A stretch of DNA of 64,000 bases from Leifsonia shinshuensis (GCF_022606355.1 NZ_JAHHZQ010000001.1:682001-746000), one strand, 5' to 3'; positions 1 through 7,747 are shown, numbered from the stretch's first letter. Notes: generated by a model from the letters alone, not told the origin. Numbers and translations: made by a program.

Positions 1-553
1 TGGCGTGGAGCGTGCGCATCACGTCCAGCGCGCGGCCGTCGACCTCCCGCAGTCCCGCCAGCGAGTTGACGAGCATCGGGAAGAAGACGACCAGTCCCGT
101 GACGATGTACTTGGGCGTCATCCCGAAGCCGAACGCCACGACCAGGGCCGGCGCGATCGCCACGATCGGGGTCACCATGACGACGACGACGAGCGGCATC
201 ACAGCACGCTCGACGATGTTGAACTCGGCCATCACGACCGCGAGCAGGAAGCCGGCGAGGATGCCGGCCGCCGCACCGATCACGATCTCCTGTGCTGTCA
301 CGAGCATGTTCGCGGCATACATCCCCGCGTCGCCCACCAGGCTGGCGCCGATGGCGTCGAGTGTGGGGATGACGTAGGGGTTGTTCAGGGCGACCAGCTG
401 CCAGAGCACGGCCGCGATCACGAAGGCGATGAGCGGCGGGAGCCAGAACCCGACCCTGGTGCGCTTGGCGAGCCCCGGCCGCGCGAACGGGCCCGACCTC
501 GGGGCCGACGCGCTCCTGATCCGTGCGGTCGCCATCGTCGGCGTCTCAGACAT
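1..553 (-). CDS. ABC transporter permease, NitT/TauT-SsuC type (3' end cut by window edge)
   Basis: Inner-membrane permease of an importer. About 184 N-terminal residues are visible; the rest lies beyond the left edge. After a basic cytoplasmic leader come hydrophobic segments (VGFWLPPLIAFVIAAVLW near residue 30, then IVIGAAAGILAGFLLAVVMA and VMPLVVVVMVTPIVAIAPA), the pattern of a BPD_transp_1 domain. The visible sequence ends just where the ATPase-contacting loop should begin (ALDVMRTLHA). The ATG at 553 overlaps the end of the upstream ATPase gene by 8 bases and is preceded by GGAGGAG, so it is translationally coupled. It is the third gene of a binding protein-ATPase-permease operon. Family is clear; the substrate is not. 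Confidence 0.85.
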   Translation of the reverse strand, partial: MSETPTMATARIRSASAPRSGPFARPGLAKRTRVGFWLPPLIAFVIAAVLWQLVALNNPYVIPTLDAIGASLVGDAGMYAANMLVTAQEIVIGAAAGILAGFLLAVVMAEFNIVERAVMPLVVVVMVTPIVAIAPALVVAFGFGMTPKYIVTGLVVFFPMLVNSLAGLREVDGRALDVMRTLHA

Positions 554-1331
554 GGGTCTCCTCCATCACACTGTGCAGGGTGCGGCGCACGTGGCCCTCG
601 AGGTCGCGGAACTCGTCCGTCGCGTACGCCTCGACCGACCGAGGGCGCGGCAGGTCGACGTCGATCACCTCGGCGATGCGACCAGGGTGGGCCGCCATCA
701 CCACGATGCGGTCGGAGAGCATGATCGCCTCCGGCACCGAGTGGGTGACGAACAGCACCGACTTGCGGTTGGACTGCCAGAACTCGAGCAGTCCGAGTCG
801 CTGCTGGTCACGGTTCATCTCGTCGAGAGCGGAGAACGGCTCGTCCATCAGCAGCACGCCGGGGTCGAACACGAACGCCCGGGCGATGGCGGCTCTCTGC
901 TGCATTCCGCCGGAGAGCTGAGACGGGTACTTGTGGAGCGCATGACCGAGTCCGAACGAGGTCAGCAGCTCCTCCGGGTGACGCAGCGTGCGCCCGGCGT
1001 TCGCCTTGGGGTTGATCCGCATCGGCAGGCGCACGTTGTCGAGGACCGTCTTCCACGGCAGCAGCGCCGGGGACTGCGGCACGAGCCCGATGAGCTTGTC
1101 CCTGGTCGCGGTCTTGACGCTCTCGCCGTCGACCGTGACGCTCCCCTCGTCGGCCGGGATGAGGCCGGCGACGATCTTGAGCAACGTCGACTTGCCGCAG
1201 CCGCTGGGGCCGATCACCGAGACGAACTCGCCGCGGCCGATCGTCAGGCTGACGTCGTCGAGGACGGTGGTGCGGTTCCCTTCCGGGCCGAAGCTCTTGG
1301 AGACTCCGGAGATCGCCACTCCGCCGGTCAT
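546..1331 (-). CDS. ABC transporter ATP-binding protein (SsuB/TauB-like)
   Basis: Energises the importer encoded with it. The 261-residue protein has every ABC landmark: Walker A GPSGCGKST, Q-loop VPQSPALLPW, signature LSGGMQQR, Walker B VLLMDEPFSALDE, and the switch histidine in VTHSVPEA. The short W-containing stretch after the Q-loop is typical of the nitrate/sulfonate/taurine ATPase family. An upstream in-frame extension exists, but the ATG at 1331 overlaps the stop of the binding-protein gene as ATGA and begins the domain properly with MTGGVAISGVSKSFG, so I take that start. The operon context implies an organic substrate delivered by an NMT1-type binding protein. Confidence 0.93.
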   Translation of the reverse strand: MTGGVAISGVSKSFGPEGNRTTVLDDVSLTIGRGEFVSVIGPSGCGKSTLLKIVAGLIPADEGSVTVDGESVKTATRDKLIGLVPQSPALLPWKTVLDNVRLPMRINPKANAGRTLRHPEELLTSFGLGHALHKYPSQLSGGMQQRAAIARAFVFDPGVLLMDEPFSALDEMNRDQQRLGLLEFWQSNRKSVLFVTHSVPEAIMLSDRIVVMAAHPGRIAEVIDVDLPRPRSVEAYATDEFRDLEGHVRRTLHSVMEETHV

Positions 1332-2437
1332 TTGCCCGGCCAGTCGAGCGTGCCGTCCTTGTACAGGTCGGCGACGAGGGAGGCGTCCATCATGGTGGAG
1401 ATCGGCGGCAGGTCCTTGACCCCGCCGTACTTCTTGACGAGCGCGTACTCCGGCTTCCACTCGGCCTCGGTCTGCACGCCGGGCGCTCCCGCCGTGCTCT
1501 CCTTCACCCACGTCGACTCGACGCCCCAGGTGCGGGCCTGCTGGTCCTTCGGGAAGGCGGAGCCCTGGTTGTTGTCGGCGGCGAGCTTGGAGATCATCTC
1601 GACGCACTTCTCGCTGTCGGCGAGGCAGTACTCGACCGCTTTGAGGTCGGCGCGCATGAAGTCGGAGACCACGGCGCGGTTCTTCGTGAGGAAGTGCGTG
1701 TTGACCTCCATCACGTTGTACGTGCCCTTCACTCCGTAGTCTTCCGGGAGGAACTCGGTGAACGGCAGCTTCGCCGCGCGCAGCTTCTCCGGCTGGTTGG
1801 AGGCATAGCCGACGATCGCGTCGACTTGGCCGCGCGTGACGACGGTCGGGTCGTAGTTGGTCATCTTGACCAGCTCGACCTTGGACACGTCGACGCCGGC
1901 GTCATCGAGCATCGCGGAGGCGATGGGCGTGAGGTTGATGAAGTAGCCGAGCTTCTTGCCCTCGAGGTCTTTGAGGCTCTTCACGTTCTCGTTCGCGAAG
2001 ATCGAGAACGGCGATGTGGTGCCATAGGTGGCGACCGCGGTGAGGTTCTTGCTGTTCGCGGCGGCGAGCATGACGTCGGACGCGGAGCCGAGCGCAGTGA
2101 ACTGCGCCTGGCCGCTCGCGACGAGCTGCTGGCCGTTCGCGCCGGACGCGTTGATCTCGACATCGAGGCAGAGGGCCTTGAAGTAGCCGAGCTCCTTGGC
2201 GAGGAACACATCCATCTGCCCTGCGCTGGCGGAGTAGCCGTAGCCGGAGATGTAGGTGATCGGCCCGGCGGCGCGGTTGCGGTCGCACGACGCCTTGTCG
2301 ATGAGGACGCCGGCGTCGTCGCTGGACGCGGGAGCCCCCGCGTTTCCTGCGCAGCCGGTGAGGACGAGGAGCGCAGCGGCGAGGCCGACTGCCCCGGCGG
2401 CGAGCCGCCGCGTGCTCGAGTGAAGGTGGGGGGTCAC
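1328..2437 (-). CDS. ABC transporter substrate-binding lipoprotein, NMT1/THI5-like
   Basis: Extracytoplasmic receptor of the importer, 369 residues. A signal peptide ends in the lipobox VLTGC (Cys29), so it should be lipid-anchored. The mature part shows the periplasmic-binding fold seen in NMT1/THI5 and SsuA proteins: ITYISGYGYSAS at the first strand, the GANGQQLVASGQAQF switch, then LKDLEGKKLGYF. Such proteins bind thiamine-pyrimidine precursors, nitrate, sulfonates or similar small anions; nothing here fixes the ligand. The start is a GTG with AAGGA about 12 bases upstream. It is the first gene of the operon and lies divergent from the NUDIX gene across a region with a palindromic operator-like site. 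Confidence 0.88.
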   Translation of the reverse strand: MTPHLHSSTRRLAAGAVGLAAALLVLTGCAGNAGAPASSDDAGVLIDKASCDRNRAAGPITYISGYGYSASAGQMDVFLAKELGYFKALCLDVEINASGANGQQLVASGQAQFTALGSASDVMLAAANSKNLTAVATYGTTSPFSIFANENVKSLKDLEGKKLGYFINLTPIASAMLDDAGVDVSKVELVKMTNYDPTVVTRGQVDAIVGYASNQPEKLRAAKLPFTEFLPEDYGVKGTYNVMEVNTHFLTKNRAVVSDFMRADLKAVEYCLADSEKCVEMISKLAADNNQGSAFPKDQQARTWGVESTWVKESTAGAPGVQTEAEWKPEYALVKKYGGVKDLPPISTMMDASLVADLYKDGTLDWPGK

Positions 2438-2480
2438 GGGGATCGGATTCCTTCCTTGCCTGTCCGTCGTTGGATGGCAC

Positions 2481-2508
2481 AGTCAAAATAGCATAGTCAA
2501 GCTTGACT
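2481..2508. promoter_or_regulatory. Palindromic operator-like site between divergent genes
   Basis: A perfect 14-base palindrome, AGTCAAGCTTGACT, occupies 2495-2508, and an extra half-site AGTCAA lies at 2481-2486, 14 bases away. TTGACT on the minus strand could also serve as a -35 box for the ABC operon. The position between two divergent genes suggests a repressor site of the MarR or GntR size class; no regulator gene is adjacent, so the protein is unknown. Confidence 0.5.
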
Positions 2509-2530
2509 GGCAAACATCCCAGGAGCGGGC

Positions 2531-2887
2531 ATGCGCACCTTCCTGCTCGCGCGGCACGCCATCACCGAGCTGTGGAGCCTGATCGGCGGTGGCATCGAGC
2601 CGGGCGAGGATCCCGCCGACGCGCTCCGGCGCGAAGTGCTCGAAGAGACCGGCGCCGAGATCCGGATCGTCCGGCTCGTCAGCGCCTACGGCGGCGACGA
2701 GTTGACGGGCGAGTACCCGAACGGAGATCGCGTCGGGTACGTGACCATCGCGTACGAGTGCGAACTGCTCGGTCCGGCGACACCGGACATGGTCGAGCTC
2801 GTGGAGCTCGGCTGGTTCGACCGGGAGGCGATTCCCGCCCTTGCCCGGCGCGAGTGGATCGACCGGGTGGTGGCTGACGCCGAGTAG
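2531..2887 (+). CDS. NUDIX hydrolase
   Basis: Hydrolase of nucleoside diphosphates linked to another moiety. The Nudix box is intact: G-x5-E-x7-REVLEETGA, residues about 19-42, with the metal-binding REVLEE core. The protein is short (118 residues) because it starts only 18 residues before the box, so the first strand of the usual fold is abbreviated. In-frame extension upstream is blocked by a TGA at 2504, and AGGAG sits 5 bases before the ATG, so this start is supported by the sequence. Specificity cannot be read. It could be a slightly truncated copy, but codon use and box look maintained. Confidence 0.85.
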   Translation: MRTFLLARHAITELWSLIGGGIEPGEDPADALRREVLEETGAEIRIVRLVSAYGGDELTGEYPNGDRVGYVTIAYECELLGPATPDMVELVELGWFDREAIPALARREWIDRVVADAE

Positions 2888-2923
2888 CCCTGCTGCCGCA
2901 ACCGCCGACTAGAGTTCGGTGGC

Positions 2924-3226
2924 ATGGACGACGCGGTGCGCAACGCGCGACTTCACCGACCCGTGGTCGAGGCGATGCTCTTCGCTGCCCAGCACCGTAC
3001 CGACCTCCTGGAGCTCTGCGCTGCCGTCGAGGGCGACGACTCGTCACTGCGAGACGCGATCATGACGACGTTCGGATTCGACGAGGTCCAAGCTGACGCG
3101 ATTCTCGCGATGCAGGTCCGGCGCTTCACCCCGCGGGCGATCGAACGGTACCGGGCGCTGCTCGCTGAACTGGACGAGCGGATCCGCGGCTCCGGGACGG
3201 GCACCGACAGTACATCGCGCGATTGA
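2924..3226 (+). CDS. Stand-alone GyrA-like fragment protein
   Basis: A 100-residue protein whose residues about 15-90 resemble the segment of DNA gyrase subunit A that follows the breakage-reunion domain: the FGFDEVQADAILAMQVRRFT stretch parallels the DEIQAQAILDMQLRRL stretch of GyrA, then a helical Y/L-rich stretch. It has neither the catalytic tyrosine nor the beta-pinwheel, so it is not a topoisomerase. A TAGAGT -10 box ends 8 bases before the ATG, so the leader would be very short. Possible roles are a decoy or partner of gyrase, or an unrelated helical protein that kept this signature. The resemblance is seen; the function is unknown. Confidence 0.7.
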   Translation: MDDAVRNARLHRPVVEAMLFAAQHRTDLLELCAAVEGDDSSLRDAIMTTFGFDEVQADAILAMQVRRFTPRAIERYRALLAELDERIRGSGTGTDSTSRD

Positions 3227-3276
3227 GGCGCGTTCGCGAGTCCCCCGAGCGGCGGCCCGCGACCTAGAGTGGAGCC

Positions 3277-3822
3277 ATGCGGCGACCGACTCTCTTCCTG
3301 ATGGTCGGCCTGCCGGGCAGCGGCAAGACGACGCGGGCGCGCGATCTCGCACGGGAGCACAGCGCGGTCCGGTTCAGCCCGGACGAGTGGATGAAACCGC
3401 TGTTCGGCTCCAGCGACGTCGACGGTCGCAGGGACATCCTCGAAGGCCGGCTCATCTGGACGGCGAGCCAGGTGCTCCTTCTCGGCGGGAGTGCGATCCT
3501 GGACTTCGGCTTCTGGGGCCGCGACGAGCGCGCCGCGCTCCACTGGTTCGCCTCGGAACACGGAGCTGCGACCCGGACGATGTACACGAACGCTGACACC
3601 GAGACGTTGCTGGACCGCGTCAACCGGCGCTGGCGGGACGATCCGGGCGCCACCTGGGTGATGGACGCCGACTCCTTCACCGAGTGGCGCGCGGCCTTCC
3701 AAGAACCGGCCGAGGACGAGCTCGACGGGACCTGGCGCCCCCTGCCACCACCCGGTTTCGAGACCTGGCGGTCCTGGATGAGCGACCGCTGGCCGACCTC
3801 GGTGCCGCAACCGGCCCGCTAG
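3277..3822 (+). CDS. AAA_33-type P-loop kinase-like protein
   Basis: A 181-residue P-loop protein. Walker A GLPGSGKTT lies at residues about 10-18, followed by the RFSPDEWM stretch and the LLGGSAILDFGFWGRDERA stretch, the arrangement of zeta-toxin/chloramphenicol-phosphotransferase-like small kinases. A C-terminal RWRDDPG segment is the usual lid region with arginines. These proteins phosphorylate small molecules or nucleotides; the substrate is not predictable. TAGAGT lies exactly 6 bases before the ATG, giving a probable leaderless mRNA. It stands alone between unrelated small genes. Confidence 0.82.
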   Translation: MRRPTLFLMVGLPGSGKTTRARDLAREHSAVRFSPDEWMKPLFGSSDVDGRRDILEGRLIWTASQVLLLGGSAILDFGFWGRDERAALHWFASEHGAATRTMYTNADTETLLDRVNRRWRDDPGATWVMDADSFTEWRAAFQEPAEDELDGTWRPLPPPGFETWRSWMSDRWPTSVPQPAR

Positions 3823-3858
3823 CATCGTGACCAACCGCAACGAAGGGGGACGTGCATC

Positions 3859-4155
3859 ATGGAATCGAAGCTGCGACCGAAAGTGGTGCTGTGGTGGGGC
3901 ATCGGCCTCACTCTCGCCGGGGTACTCGTGACACTGCTGCTGCCGCAGCTCGCCTACACGGCCGCCATGCAGCCGAGCGCGGCAACACGCGTCGACCAGG
4001 CCCTCCTCACGGTGCTCGATCTGGTGATCCGCGTGGTCGGGCAGGTCCTCTCACCGCTCGGTGTCGCGCTGATCGGCGCGTCGGTGGTGATGGCGTACGT
4101 GGCCCTGCCGGCGGCGAGGCGCACGGCTGAAGCCGAGCCCCCGACGTTCGACTGA
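3859..4155 (+). CDS. Small two-helix membrane protein
   Basis: A 98-residue protein of unknown function. Two hydrophobic segments are clear, VLWWGIGLTLAGVLVTLLL near residue 10 and LGVALIGASVVMAYVALP near residue 66, separated by an amphipathic stretch; the tail is hydrophilic. AAGGGGGA upstream of the ATG is a good ribosome site. It is followed 21 bases later by the LysM-like lipoprotein gene, so they may form a cell-envelope pair. I recognise no family. Confidence 0.7.
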   Translation: MESKLRPKVVLWWGIGLTLAGVLVTLLLPQLAYTAAMQPSAATRVDQALLTVLDLVIRVVGQVLSPLGVALIGASVVMAYVALPAARRTAEAEPPTFD

Positions 4156-4176
4156 CGTCATCGGAGCAGAGACACG

Positions 4177-4710
4177 ATGGCGCGATCGGTTGCACGAGCG
4201 GCCGCCACGGCGCTGGTCGTCGCGCTCGCGCTGACGGGATGTACCTCGACCGCGCGCGTTCCCCTGCTGATCCACACCGCGAATCACCCCGCGACACCGA
4301 CGCCCGCTGCATCCTTCACGCCGACCGCGACACCCGCTCCCCTCGCGACAGCCGCCTCGTGTCAGGGCTGGGGCTTCTGGGAGCGCGACTACGTCAGCGA
4401 GGCGCAACAGCCCGTCGACTGCGGGCCGATCCAGTACGCCACGGGAACCGCCGAGCTCGACGCCAAAGGTGTGCCGGTGGCATACATCGTGGCGCCTGGT
4501 GACATCTGGGAGTTCATCGCCAAGCGCTTCGACGTGGGCACCGCGTACCTCACCTCGATCAACGCCGTCCGGCGCGAGGATGTCACGGCCGTCTATGTCG
4601 GCGACACGATCAACCTCGACCCGGCGACGATCACCAGCGTCGGCGACCAGAACGGCGTGGTCTACCACCACGAGGACCGGCTCCCGGAACCGCATGTTCC
4701 GCAGCGCTGA
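4177..4710 (+). CDS. Lipoprotein with LysM-like domain
   Basis: Exported lipoprotein, 177 residues. The signal peptide ends in the lipobox ALTGC (Cys22). A Pro/Thr/Ala-rich linker (about 33-60) leads to a domain with the cysteine pair Cys62/Cys82, then a LysM-like module at about 103-147 (YIVAPGDIWEFIAKRF ... YVGDTINL). LysM modules bind peptidoglycan glycan, so a cell-wall-associated role is likely. The expected aromatic and glycine positions of the module are kept, but it is only weakly similar. It follows a small membrane-protein gene by 21 bases. Confidence 0.75.
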   Translation: MARSVARAAATALVVALALTGCTSTARVPLLIHTANHPATPTPAASFTPTATPAPLATAASCQGWGFWERDYVSEAQQPVDCGPIQYATGTAELDAKGVPVAYIVAPGDIWEFIAKRFDVGTAYLTSINAVRREDVTAVYVGDTINLDPATITSVGDQNGVVYHHEDRLPEPHVPQR

Positions 4711-4787
4711 GTCGTCCTTCGCGCCGACCGGCACGCGTCGCTACGTGCGCGCTGCCTCCCCGCCTGGCCTTCCGCTACCGTGAGCGC

Positions 4788-4889
4788 ATGCGAGGGCGAT
4801 TCGGCACGCGGTGGCAACGGCCGCTGCACGCGGCAGAGGTCCTAACGTTGGTCGGTTCCCGACTCCGGCCAGGAGGGACGACCGAGTGA
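4788..4889 (+). CDS. Possible 33-residue leader ORF
   Basis: An ATG-started ORF of 33 codons whose stop overlaps the next gene's start as GTGA. A TACCGT -10 box ends 6 bases before the ATG, the same spacing as in several neighbouring genes, which is why I list it. The peptide is basic and has no recognisable motif. It may exist only to couple translation to the downstream membrane protein. Confidence 0.35.
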   Translation: MRGRFGTRWQRPLHAAEVLTLVGSRLRPGGTTE

Positions 4890-5065
4890 TCGCGCTGCTC
4901 GTTCACGCGTCATGCGCGAGCCCGCCGCCGAGCGGGCAGGAGTGCAACGACACGGTGGCTCTCGACATACCCGTACCGTCGTGGCTGCCGCTCGCGATCC
5001 TCGCGGCGATCGTCGTGGTCGCGGTGGTGATCGCGCTGGTCAGAACGCGCTCGAAGCGCTCGTGA
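4886..5065 (+). CDS. Small single-pass membrane protein
   Basis: A 59-residue protein. AGGAGG lies 9 bases before a GTG, which I prefer over longer in-frame starts lacking a ribosome site. A short N-terminal hydrophobic stretch with two cysteines flanking a proline-rich bit is followed by a strong transmembrane helix (WLPLAILAAIVVVAVVIALV) and a basic tail RTRSKRS, so the C-terminus should be cytoplasmic. Function unknown. Its start overlaps the stop of the possible leader ORF. Confidence 0.6.
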   Translation: MIALLVHASCASPPPSGQECNDTVALDIPVPSWLPLAILAAIVVVAVVIALVRTRSKRS

Positions 5066-5126
5066 GCGACGGCCGTCCAGCCAGCCAGGAGCGAACGGGC
5101 AGCGGCCGCGGGTGCAGGATGGGCAG

Positions 5127-5381
5127 ATGAAGCTGACGCTCGACCTTCACGACATCTACAACCGGGGCGGCGACATCGATCGCGCCCTGCGCGCGGTCAT
5201 CGCGGACGCCGTGGCGAAGAAGGCTCCGCTGGTCGAGATCATCCCGGGGAAAGGATCGGGCGCGCTGAAGAAGAGGGTCCTGCGCTTCCTCGACCGGCCG
5301 GAGATCAAAGCGCAGTATCACCGGGTCGAGAAGGACTCGAAGAACTTCGGCCGGGTCTTCGTGCATTTCCGGTGGAAGTAG
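5127..5381 (+). CDS. Smr-domain protein
   Basis: An 84-residue protein that is essentially one Smr (small MutS-related) domain, a fold with nicking or RNA endonuclease activity in some relatives. LTLDLHDIY is the usual LDLHG-type start of the domain, and IIPGKGSGALKKRVLRFL corresponds to the HGKGxGxLR motif, here with Pro in place of the His. The last strand FGRVFVHFRW fits the family. I choose the ATG at 5127, preceded by GGATGGG, over the GTG 15 bases upstream that lacks a ribosome site. Cytoplasmic; partner unknown. Confidence 0.78.
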   Translation: MKLTLDLHDIYNRGGDIDRALRAVIADAVAKKAPLVEIIPGKGSGALKKRVLRFLDRPEIKAQYHRVEKDSKNFGRVFVHFRWK

Positions 5382-5542
5382 GGGGTCGGGGTCTGAGCGA
5401 GGACGCTCGGGAACGACGAAACCCCGGTCCGGTCCGAAGGTGGGTAGCAGTGTCACTCTGTCGCGGACCCGTCGTCGATCACCACCGAGATCCGGTCCAT
5501 CCTCTTCGGCGGACCGGCCGGGCCGAGCGATACGGTGCGACC

Positions 5543-5989
5543 ATGACCGACGACATCCACATCCGCGTTGCCGACGCACTCCCGGACGCCGACCTCGACG
5601 CGATCGGGAGGCTCCTGCCGCAGTTGTCATCGACAGCGACGTTCGACCGCGGCCGCGTCGAGGCGATGCTCGAGCACGACGGCACGGACCTCATCGTCGC
5701 CCGCGAGGACGGGAGGATCGTCGGCATGGCGACGCTCGTGTCCTTCCCGCTGCCGACCGGCGTCCGCGGTCACCTCGATGACGTTGTGGTGGACTCGCAG
5801 CTCCGCGGCCGCGGCATCGCCCGGCTGCTGCTGGAGGCCGTGATCGTGCTCGCTCGCGAGCGAGGCCTGCGGACACTCGACCTCACGTCGAGGCCGAGTC
5901 GCGAGTCGGCGATCCGGCTCTACGAGTCGGTCGGCTTCACGCGCCGCGACTCGGTGCCGATGCGGTACTCGGGCGATCTCACGCGGTAG
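5543..5989 (+). CDS. GNAT family N-acetyltransferase
   Basis: A 148-residue acetyl-CoA-dependent acyltransferase. Motif A is well preserved: the strand LDDVVVDSQLRGRGIARLLL contains the Q/RxxGxG/A pyrophosphate-binding loop (QLRGRGIA), followed by motif B LYESVGFTRRDSVPMRY. The N-terminal half has the usual V-shaped beta strands (DLIVAREDGRIVGMATLV). Acceptor substrate unknown. A TACGGT -10 box ends 6 bases before the ATG, so a leaderless transcript is likely; longer upstream reading frame lacks codon character. Confidence 0.85.
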   Translation: MTDDIHIRVADALPDADLDAIGRLLPQLSSTATFDRGRVEAMLEHDGTDLIVAREDGRIVGMATLVSFPLPTGVRGHLDDVVVDSQLRGRGIARLLLEAVIVLARERGLRTLDLTSRPSRESAIRLYESVGFTRRDSVPMRYSGDLTR

Positions 5990-6014
5990 CCTGCAGTGAC
6001 GATTGGGGGGTCGC

Positions 6015-6497
6015 ATGAGGGTCTCAGGACGGCGCGGTTCTGCAGTGGCCATGTGCGTTCTGGCCACGGCGGTCCTCGCTGGCTGCACGCCGCTATTCGC
6101 GACGTGCTCCATGCCCGACATCAGCCCGCCTCACGTCACCGTCGACACGTCGATCTGGCTGCGTCTGCACCCGGGCGGCACCGTCCATGCCTGCTACGCC
6201 GGCTCCTGTGATCGCGAGGACGGGACCAGGCCATCGATCGAAGTTCTGGCCCCCAGGACGATGGACCTCACGAAGAAACACGAACTCGTGGTCACATCGA
6301 CCGCTGAAACAGGCGTGACGCGGGAGGCTGTGCGGATTGCGCTCGAGGTCGTCCCGGGGCCGAAAGGCGCGCCGTGTCCGCTGCCCGACCAGTGGAGCCG
6401 TCAGGTCCTCATCGGGGCCGACGGACGGATTCAAGTCGGCGGTGCGGACGACGGGCACATCATCGTCCCGACGTCGGCGGAGACGTCCGGTCCCTAG
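6015..6497 (+). CDS. Hypothetical lipoprotein
   Basis: A 160-residue exported protein of unknown function. The signal peptide ends in VLAGC (Cys24). The mature part is rich in beta-strand-like segments and has six more cysteines, including a CYAGSC pair, suggesting disulfides outside the membrane. GGGGGG just upstream of the ATG is the ribosome site; a TTG four codons earlier is less likely. It resembles the next lipoprotein gene in size and layout, so the two may be distant paralogues. Confidence 0.7.
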   Translation: MRVSGRRGSAVAMCVLATAVLAGCTPLFATCSMPDISPPHVTVDTSIWLRLHPGGTVHACYAGSCDREDGTRPSIEVLAPRTMDLTKKHELVVTSTAETGVTREAVRIALEVVPGPKGAPCPLPDQWSRQVLIGADGRIQVGGADDGHIIVPTSAETSGP

Positions 6498-6592
6498 ACC
6501 GGAATGCAGGGCTCTCGGCGACGAGCTGGCTTCGGCGAGCGGTGCGGTGCGGGTACGTGCGGGTACACGAGCTCGACCGGTAGGGTGCGGTC

Positions 6593-7135
6593 ATGCGGCA
6601 CCGGTTGAGGGTTTTCATGGCGTCCGGAGCGTTTGCTGCAGCGATGCTGCTCGCCGGTTGTGCGCCGTCCATCGCCGAGCGGTCGTATCCCGGCCTTCCG
6701 ACCGGTTCGCCACCACTGGTGCCGTCCACTGCCGAGCCTGGAGAGATCGCGCTTCCTGACGCGGATCTCGGTCCGCGGGTCCAGTGGGCCGACGGCGGGC
6801 GGCTCCTGGCGGTTTCGCTCTGGGGCAGCTCGTCGTGTCGGGCGGAGCCGACAGGGCTGACCCAGGTCGGCCGGGATCAGCTCACGATCGAGATCACGAA
6901 GCGCTCCGGGTTCCTCGGGAACTGCACGGCCGATCTGGCCGTCGCCACGTACGAGATCCTGGTTCCCGACACATGCAAGTGCCCGACTCGCGGGCTGATC
7001 TCCGGACTCGTCGCCCATCGGGGACGAGCCCAGCACGCGACTCAAGCGCTTAGCTCGGGGAAGCAAGAATCCCCGGGGCGCATTCGCTCCTCGGGAGATT
7101 TTTCGTCCGGGTGCTCGGGCCGCTCTCGCGTGTAA
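6593..7135 (+). CDS. Lipoprotein with abnormal C-terminus (likely truncated by rearrangement)
   Basis: A 180-residue lipoprotein; signal peptide with lipobox LLAGC (Cys23). TAGGGT ends 6 bases before the ATG, giving a probable leaderless start. Up to about residue 128 (DLAVATYEILVPD) it reads like a small beta-rich actinobacterial lipoprotein. After that the sequence becomes Ser/Gly/Arg-rich and low in hydrophobics (about residues 135-180), as if the natural end were replaced by unrelated DNA. The change coincides with the beginning of the degenerate stretch that opens the accessory island. Mature function unknown. Confidence 0.6.
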   Translation: MRHRLRVFMASGAFAAAMLLAGCAPSIAERSYPGLPTGSPPLVPSTAEPGEIALPDADLGPRVQWADGGRLLAVSLWGSSSCRAEPTGLTQVGRDQLTIEITKRSGFLGNCTADLAVATYEILVPDTCKCPTRGLISGLVAHRGRAQHATQALSSGKQESPGRIRSSGDFSSGCSGRSRV

Positions 7136-7747
7136 CGCCGAAAACGTCACACGCCGAAACTAGAGAAATCCCCGGTCACAGAGGAAAAAGCCTCACTTCA
7201 TCCCTGCTGTGGGAGCACCTGTAACGCTTCCCGTAACGTGCAAGCTCGGCACGATTCCGCCGCTGACCAGGGGAAAAGCGCAGATGTCACGGATGTAGCA
7301 GTTTTTCGGCGAAACCCTATGCACACGTGTGAGCAGGCGCGCATGTGTGGAGTTTCCCGGAATCTGCGTTACATCCGTTACAGATCTCTCTTCTCTTCCC
7401 TCTATTTGGTTGAGAAATCAGGGAAAGAGGGCGGCAGCGGCTGTAACGGTTCGCGAAAGGCGTCGCTCAGAATCGTTACACGCAGCCCCTGCCCGAGCTC
7501 GCGTAAATGGCCCCTGACCGGGTAAAACACTGCGTCGACCTCACGAATCACGACTTGCAGAAGCGTGACAAGAACCGTTACACCGCCTGACCTGAGCCCT
7601 TCGAAGGACCCATCAGGCCACCAGGCGGTCCCCTGCCCGAGCCATCCGACTCGCACGGCGGGTCGCTCTAGCGATCAGCGTTAGGCAGCACCATCACGTC
7701 GATGCCTCGGAGCTCGACGCCACCATGGGGCTTTCATTGCCTCTCGC
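7136..7747. other. Degenerate non-coding stretch at the island edge
   Basis: No convincing gene in about 600 bases. Composition is less GC-rich than the surroundings. One plus-strand frame near 7360-7420 reads CVTSVTDLSSLPSIWLRN, which resembles the Val-Thr-rich tails I associate with phage or plasmid primase genes, so this may be a decayed replication gene. It contains the CGTTACA repeats listed separately. Confidence 0.45.
7220..7582. repeat. Cluster of CGTTACA heptamers on both strands
   Basis: Six exact copies of CGTTACA: plus strand at 7367-7373, 7376-7382, 7474-7480 and 7576-7582; minus strand (TGTAACG) at 7220-7226 and 7442-7448, with a near copy CGTAACG at 7232-7238. By chance well under one copy is expected in this length. 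They could be protein-binding iterons of a replication origin or the by-product of a former Val-Thr repeat in a gene. Confidence 0.55.

Noticed and set aside
7329-7517. A 62-codon gene in the degenerate region
   Set aside because: No ribosome site, mixed codon character, and it overlaps the repeats; read as a gene remnant.
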